Shown piece by piece: positions 60,270 to 64,000 of a stretch of DNA of 64,000 nucleotides. The stretch spans positions 69,771,754 to 69,835,753 of the forward strand of contig NC_081847.1 in the NCBI RefSeq assembly GCF_963259705.1, written 5' to 3'. Below the pieces are notes generated by a model. That model saw nothing but the letters and a program-made list of their open reading frames with translations. It did not search any database and had not been told where the DNA came from. Position numbers and translations under genes: made by a program. The DNA comes from Myotis daubentonii. Lineage: Eukaryota > Chordata > Mammalia > Chiroptera > Vespertilionidae. Within the stretch, counting starts at the first letter, position 1. Each line of letters starts with the position of its first letter.

Positions 60270-60456
60270 CTATATATTGATTGATTTGAGAGAGAGGCAG
60301 AGAGAGGGAGAAAGAGACACTTCGATGTGAGAGAAACATCTATCCGTTGCCCCAACCAAACCCACAACCCAGGTATGTGCCCTGACTGGGAATCACATTG
60401 GCAACCTCTTAGTGCACTGAACAACGTTCGACCAACTGAGCCACTCTGGCCGGGCG
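60270..60456 (-). mobile_element. VES-type SINE, minus strand
   Basis: Reverse orientation: AT-rich tail at 60270-60288, GA-rich body, and the tRNA-like head at the right (inverted gcccggccagagtggctcag). It is more diverged than the other copies, with ttggtcgaacgttgttcag in place of the usual head sequence. Confidence 0.85.
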
Positions 60457-60899
60457 ACTGTTTCCGAGCGGAGTTTCTGGGCGAGTGTGGGGAGGCAGGA
60501 GAAGCAGCTGGTGAGAAGGGGAGGCACTCCAGACAGATGGCAGAGCTGCAGAGCAAGGTGGAGGTGGGGCCCGGGCCTCTGTCCAAGCCGGGGTCTGCGT
60601 GTCTGCTGTGTCCCCATATGATGCGCCTGCACATGGCTGTGGGCACCCACCGGGAAGCGGGAAGTCAGTGCGGAGCACACAGGTCAACAACTAACCCCCC
60701 ACGTCCTGCTTCTGGCAGCTGAGAGAGCCGGCTGCTGCCACAGGGGCGGCCGCGCTCCGGCATCCGTCAGCCAGCATCACCGCTGCCCACCCCCGGGTCA
60801 CGAATCAGCAGCGCCACTTACCTCCTGCCAGCAAGCACTCAGGCCAGCTCCATCACTGGTCGCTGAGCCTTTGGAAAATGTAACCCTGTCAGCCCTCAC

Positions 60900-61800
60900 T
60901 GTGAGACAAGAGGGCTCACGCTTCAGTGCACGCACAGCGGTGCACAGCACGCCCACATACTCATGATGCATGCACATGTGTCCCCTCAGACACGTTCCCG
61001 CCTCGTGCACAGCGCAGACACATCCGTGCTCACAGCCATGCGCCCAGCGCATATCCCTGCAGGCCTGCAAATGTGCTCACACGTCTGCACACCATGCCTA
61101 TACTAGAGGCAGGCTCTCCTGTGTGTACTCATATTTGTACACAAAGCATATACATGCTGCCCATAGATGTCTTCTCTTACATGCATGTACGTGTGCCTCC
61201 AGTGATACGCTTCCATGAGCCAACACATTTCCCATCCATGCATGCACTTATGAACGTGTGGGTTCCAGACACTCCCATGCAGGCACACACTATATGTGTG
61301 TATATCCCCTCAGATATGCTTATGCACATGAACTCATAGCTCCATGCACACATGCGTAACGTATACACACCCTCATGCACAGGAAAGCATGTGTAGCCTT
61401 AGGAACAATCAGTTACAAACTCTGATTCCAAGTGCATGATGCCCACAGCTGTGTTTGCACAGGGGAGCACATGGGAGGTCTGTCTGTGTATAATATACGT
61501 GAGGACTTATAAGGATCTACACAAACCAGGCACAGCCAACAAGCATCTCCGAGAAGCACTCACACACATGTAATGACACACACCCTCATGCATCTGCCTG
61601 TCTGTGTACTTCCACTTCCACACCACGTGTCCTCAAGCACCTCACCACCTCTGTCCACGTGCTCCTCCAGCCGGCCCACCATGATTCACCCACAGCCCTG
61701 TCACGTGTGCTAACGCCACACAAATGTGCACGCAAACAGACACATGCCCCTGAAGCTTGTCTCCCACACGTGTGTGGGGTCAGAGCTCTGGCATGTGGGT
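60900..61800. repeat. Degenerate CA/CATGCACAC-rich stretch
   Basis: Long region rich in cacacatg, catgcac and acacatgc words without a fixed period. Frames crossing it are rich in His, Cys and Thr and show no codon bias of real genes. Confidence 0.7.
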
Positions 61801-61894
61801 GTGCACACGCCCCCAGGGTGCAGCCTGCCCCCAGCCCCCGATTGTCAGGTGTGCTGGGGACAGCAGGAATGGTGCCCACACGCAGAAATCGCCA

Positions 61895-62005
61895 CTCGTG
61901 CAGAATTGCATCTGCGGCAAACTTCTCATTTGCTGTGCAAATGATGATTAAATGTTATTGTGCAAAAGAAAACAGCAAGGAAGACTCATTAGCTTTATTG
62001 TCAGG
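61895..62005. promoter_or_regulatory. AT-rich candidate conserved element downstream of CDH22
   Basis: Repeat-free stretch with tgtgcaaatgatgattaaat and ctcattagctttattgtcag, standing out from GC-rich surroundings. atgatgattaaat contains homeobox-like cores. Regulatory role is a guess. Confidence 0.2.
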
Positions 62006-62476
62006 GAGGACTCATGGGCTCCAGCTCCCCGCTCCAAGGCCGGCTTAACCCCCTGTGTGCTGGGGGTGCCATGCTCAGATGTGGGCTGTGGATAATCAAG
62101 GCCAGGGAGAGAGATCCCAGCCCTGGGACCATGTGAGCGAGCCGGGGTGCAGAGAGCACTGGGGAGGGAGTCAGGAGTCCAGGGGCCCCTCCAACCTCGC
62201 CCCTTGTTTGCTGAGCTGTCATGGACTTGTCATTTCGTTCATCAGATCCTCTCTCACCCCTATTGTGTCACGGGAATATAGAGGCCATGGTCCCTCCTGA
62301 TACATGGGGCTTTCAGATGGGGAAGGGCGTCCCAGGCTGCTGAGACAGCTCCAGGGGCCACAGTAGCAGCGCGGGGCTTGTCCAGGAAGACAGTTTCTCA
62401 AGGTCCCAGAAGGCCCTTCCAAAGAACTTGGACCTTTTCCCAAGAAAATGAGGAACTATGAAAGGTGTATGGATAG

Positions 62477-62663
62477 AGCTGACAGATAAAATACAGGGCG
62501 CCCAGTTAAATGTGAATTTCAGATAAATAACGAATAATGGTTCTAGCATTAGTATCTCCTAAATATTGCCCAGACATACTTATACTAAAACACATAGCCA
62601 TTATTTATCTGAAATTCACATTTAACGGAGAATCCTGTATTTTTATTTGTCACATCTGGCAAC
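62477..62663. mobile_element. Palindromic MITE-like element, about 187 bp
   Basis: The two halves are imperfect inverted repeats: gttaaatgtgaatttcagat with ataaata on the left, and tatttatctgaaattcacat with ttaac on the right. Outer parts (gacagataaaatacaggg and cctgtatttttatttgtc) also pair. No coding capacity. An old DNA transposon fossil; family not assigned. Confidence 0.75.
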
Positions 62664-62759
62664 GGTATGTATGGATTTGCATTTTAGAAAGATCGCCCTG
62701 GCTGCTGAGTCCGGGGTAGATTAGAGAGTGAGAGGAGGAAGAGAGACCAGCACAGAGGT

Positions 62760-63270
62760 AAGGAATTCATATCCTCACCTTTTTAAATCAGAGAACCCCT
62801 CAATTTTTAGCAGGGGACATGCCATCTATTACAAGGACCACACTTTCCAACCTCTCTCACAACTCGATGTTACCGGGACCAAGCCCCAGCCCATGCGAGC
62901 TAAGCAGAATTGTCACGTGGCAGCTTCTAGGAACCTCCTTAAAAGACGGCTGACCCAGGCCTTCTGCTTCTTTTCCTGCTCCTTTCTCCTTTCTGCTGAT
63001 CGGTCACAGCTGAGACGACTGGAGTCAAACAGCCCTCTTACACCACGAGAACAAAGACTGGACCATACGGATGGTCAAACAGTGAACTCGAAATAGTCTT
63101 GGTTCTGTGACTTATAGAATCTTTCTATCTCATGGAGTCACCATACCGGACCTGAACGGCCCACACCCACACTTGTTATACACGAGAAAGAAAGAAACTT
63201 CCAACTGTTGAAACCACTGTTATTTTGGTTTTCTGCCCCAAGCAGCCAAGCCTAATGGTAAGCTGATATG
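62760..63270 (+). mobile_element. Ancient LTR-like repeat, family not assigned
   Basis: Phrases such as tgttgaaaccactgttattt, tggttttctgccccaagcag and cagccaagcctaatggtaag are familiar from old mammalian LTR-type repeats. Open frames across it are accidental. Family assignment is not possible by eye. Confidence 0.4.
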
Positions 63271-63384
63271 AGAATCTGAGACAGGAACCTCAGAGAGAGA
63301 TGCTCAGGCTTAAAAAACTGGGTCAGCAGCAGTGGATTTGAGAAATGTTTAAGACACAGGAGGAGTCAGCAATGGACTGGATCT

Positions 63385-63399
63385 GGGGGGGGGGGGGGG
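63385..63399 (+). repeat. G15 run
   Basis: Fifteen consecutive G bases in intergenic DNA. Confidence 0.9.
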
Positions 63400-64000
63400 T
63401 TTGAGAATGTCAAAGGCTTTCAGGCTTGAGTGACAAGGACGGTGAAGCTGGTAATGAGCCGGGAAACCCAGAAGACACCTCAAATCTGGGATCACGGGGT
63501 GTCAGTTGATTGGGGGCATGTTGAGTTTAAGGGGCCTGCAAGCATGTGCACAAGACGTGGGAATTCGGGACTGGAGCTCAACAAACCTTTGCTGGTCCCC
63601 TCACCTACCGGGTAGCTAAGGTCATTAAGAGCCAGGGAGGCCGGAGGAGAGGGGAGGCTGAGGGGGTCACAGGGGTAAGGGCGAGCTCTGAGGAAGCATC
63701 AGGCACAGGTGGAGGGAGAAGAGCCGATCGGACCTCCATTTCTCCAGCTGTAACATGGGGACCGGTGGGGGGGTGACCTAACTGATCCCTAAAGTTCCTT
63801 CCTGATCTAACATTCAAGAATGCCAAGGTGTGACCTTAGAGCACTTATTTCTCCCCCCTGTGACTCAGTTTCCCCTTTGGAAAACGGGGTAAAAACAGTA
63901 CCTACCTCATGGGGTTGTTTGCAGGACAAAGTGACCCAGACTAGCTTTTCGCTTAGACCGGCATAGTCGGAGCAGAATAAGGGACAGCTGTCAGGTCCTG

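Larger units (their letters stand above)
56361..64000. other. Intergenic DNA downstream of CDH22
   Basis: No exon-like open frame with credible splice sites was recognised on either strand. Contents: MIRs (about 56680-56880, 57420-57575, 57690-57780, 58720-58860, 63850-63930), an ancient repeat copy (57860-58200), two VES SINEs, a CA-rich stretch (60900-61800), a TAATTA-like AT-rich block (61895-62005), a palindromic MITE (62477-62663), an LTR-like ancient repeat (about 62760-63270) and a G15 run (63385-63399). In human, CD40 lies beyond the CDH22 3' end, but nothing of it is visible here. Confidence 0.65.

Noticed and set aside
60926..61339. His/Cys/Thr-rich frame resembling a metal-binding protein
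   Set aside because: It follows CA-rich degenerate repeat DNA; the residues reflect the CATGCACAC words.
1..64000. CRISPR arrays, operons, plasmid or phage features
   Set aside because: None seen; tandem repeats present are microsatellites and minisatellites without spacer structure, and the DNA is clearly mammalian.

Overview
The window is mammalian nuclear DNA, almost certainly from a vespertilionid bat. It carries at least nine tRNA-derived VES-type SINEs, two short non-autonomous Helitrons of the HeliBat type (a class that was active among mammals chiefly in vesper bats), young hAT miniature elements with intact 8-bp target duplications, and a background of old mammalian MIR, L2, L1 and Charlie repeats. 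There is no prokaryotic or viral gene content.

One gene is visible, on the plus strand: the 3' part of CDH22 (cadherin-22, also called PB-cadherin), a type II classical cadherin. Nine coding exons lie at 9344-9463, 18793-18960, 22633-22826, 26181-26434, 35872-36008, 46688-46809, 46926-47043, 52628-52879 and 55582-56123. All boundaries are AG/GT, the phases agree, and together they give one open frame of 634 residues plus a leading split Gly codon. They encode EC2 to EC5, the transmembrane helix and the cytoplasmic tail with its p120- and beta-catenin-binding regions. The exons for the signal peptide, propeptide and EC1 lie upstream of the window, so 1-9343 is read as intron. A short 3' UTR with an ATTAAA signal follows the stop.

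Layout: 1-9343 upstream intron (mariner-like MITE, VES SINE, MIRs, GA and CA microsatellites). 9464-18792 intron with a 778-bp solo LTR of a class II-type endogenous retrovirus on the minus strand, an L1 remnant, a MER5A-like element and TG-rich DNA. 18961-22632 intron with L1 and L2 remnants and a SINE. 22827-26180 intron with two hAT MITEs and a Helitron. 26435-35871 intron with a Helitron, a 151-bp hAT MITE, nested SINEs and a GC-rich island with five SOX/TCF-like hexamers. 36009-46687 intron with three SINEs, an AT-rich homeobox-motif block and a GTGATG block next to the following exon. 46810-46925 is a 116-bp mini-intron. 47044-52627 has L2 remnants and two minisatellites. 52880-55581 precedes the last exon. 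After about 56360 the DNA is intergenic, with SINEs, MIRs, a palindromic MITE and CA-rich DNA.

I found no convincing undescribed system. The observations most worth testing are a possible read-through short cadherin isoform, the SOX/TCF motif cluster, the solo LTR, and the dated sequence of transposon insertions.
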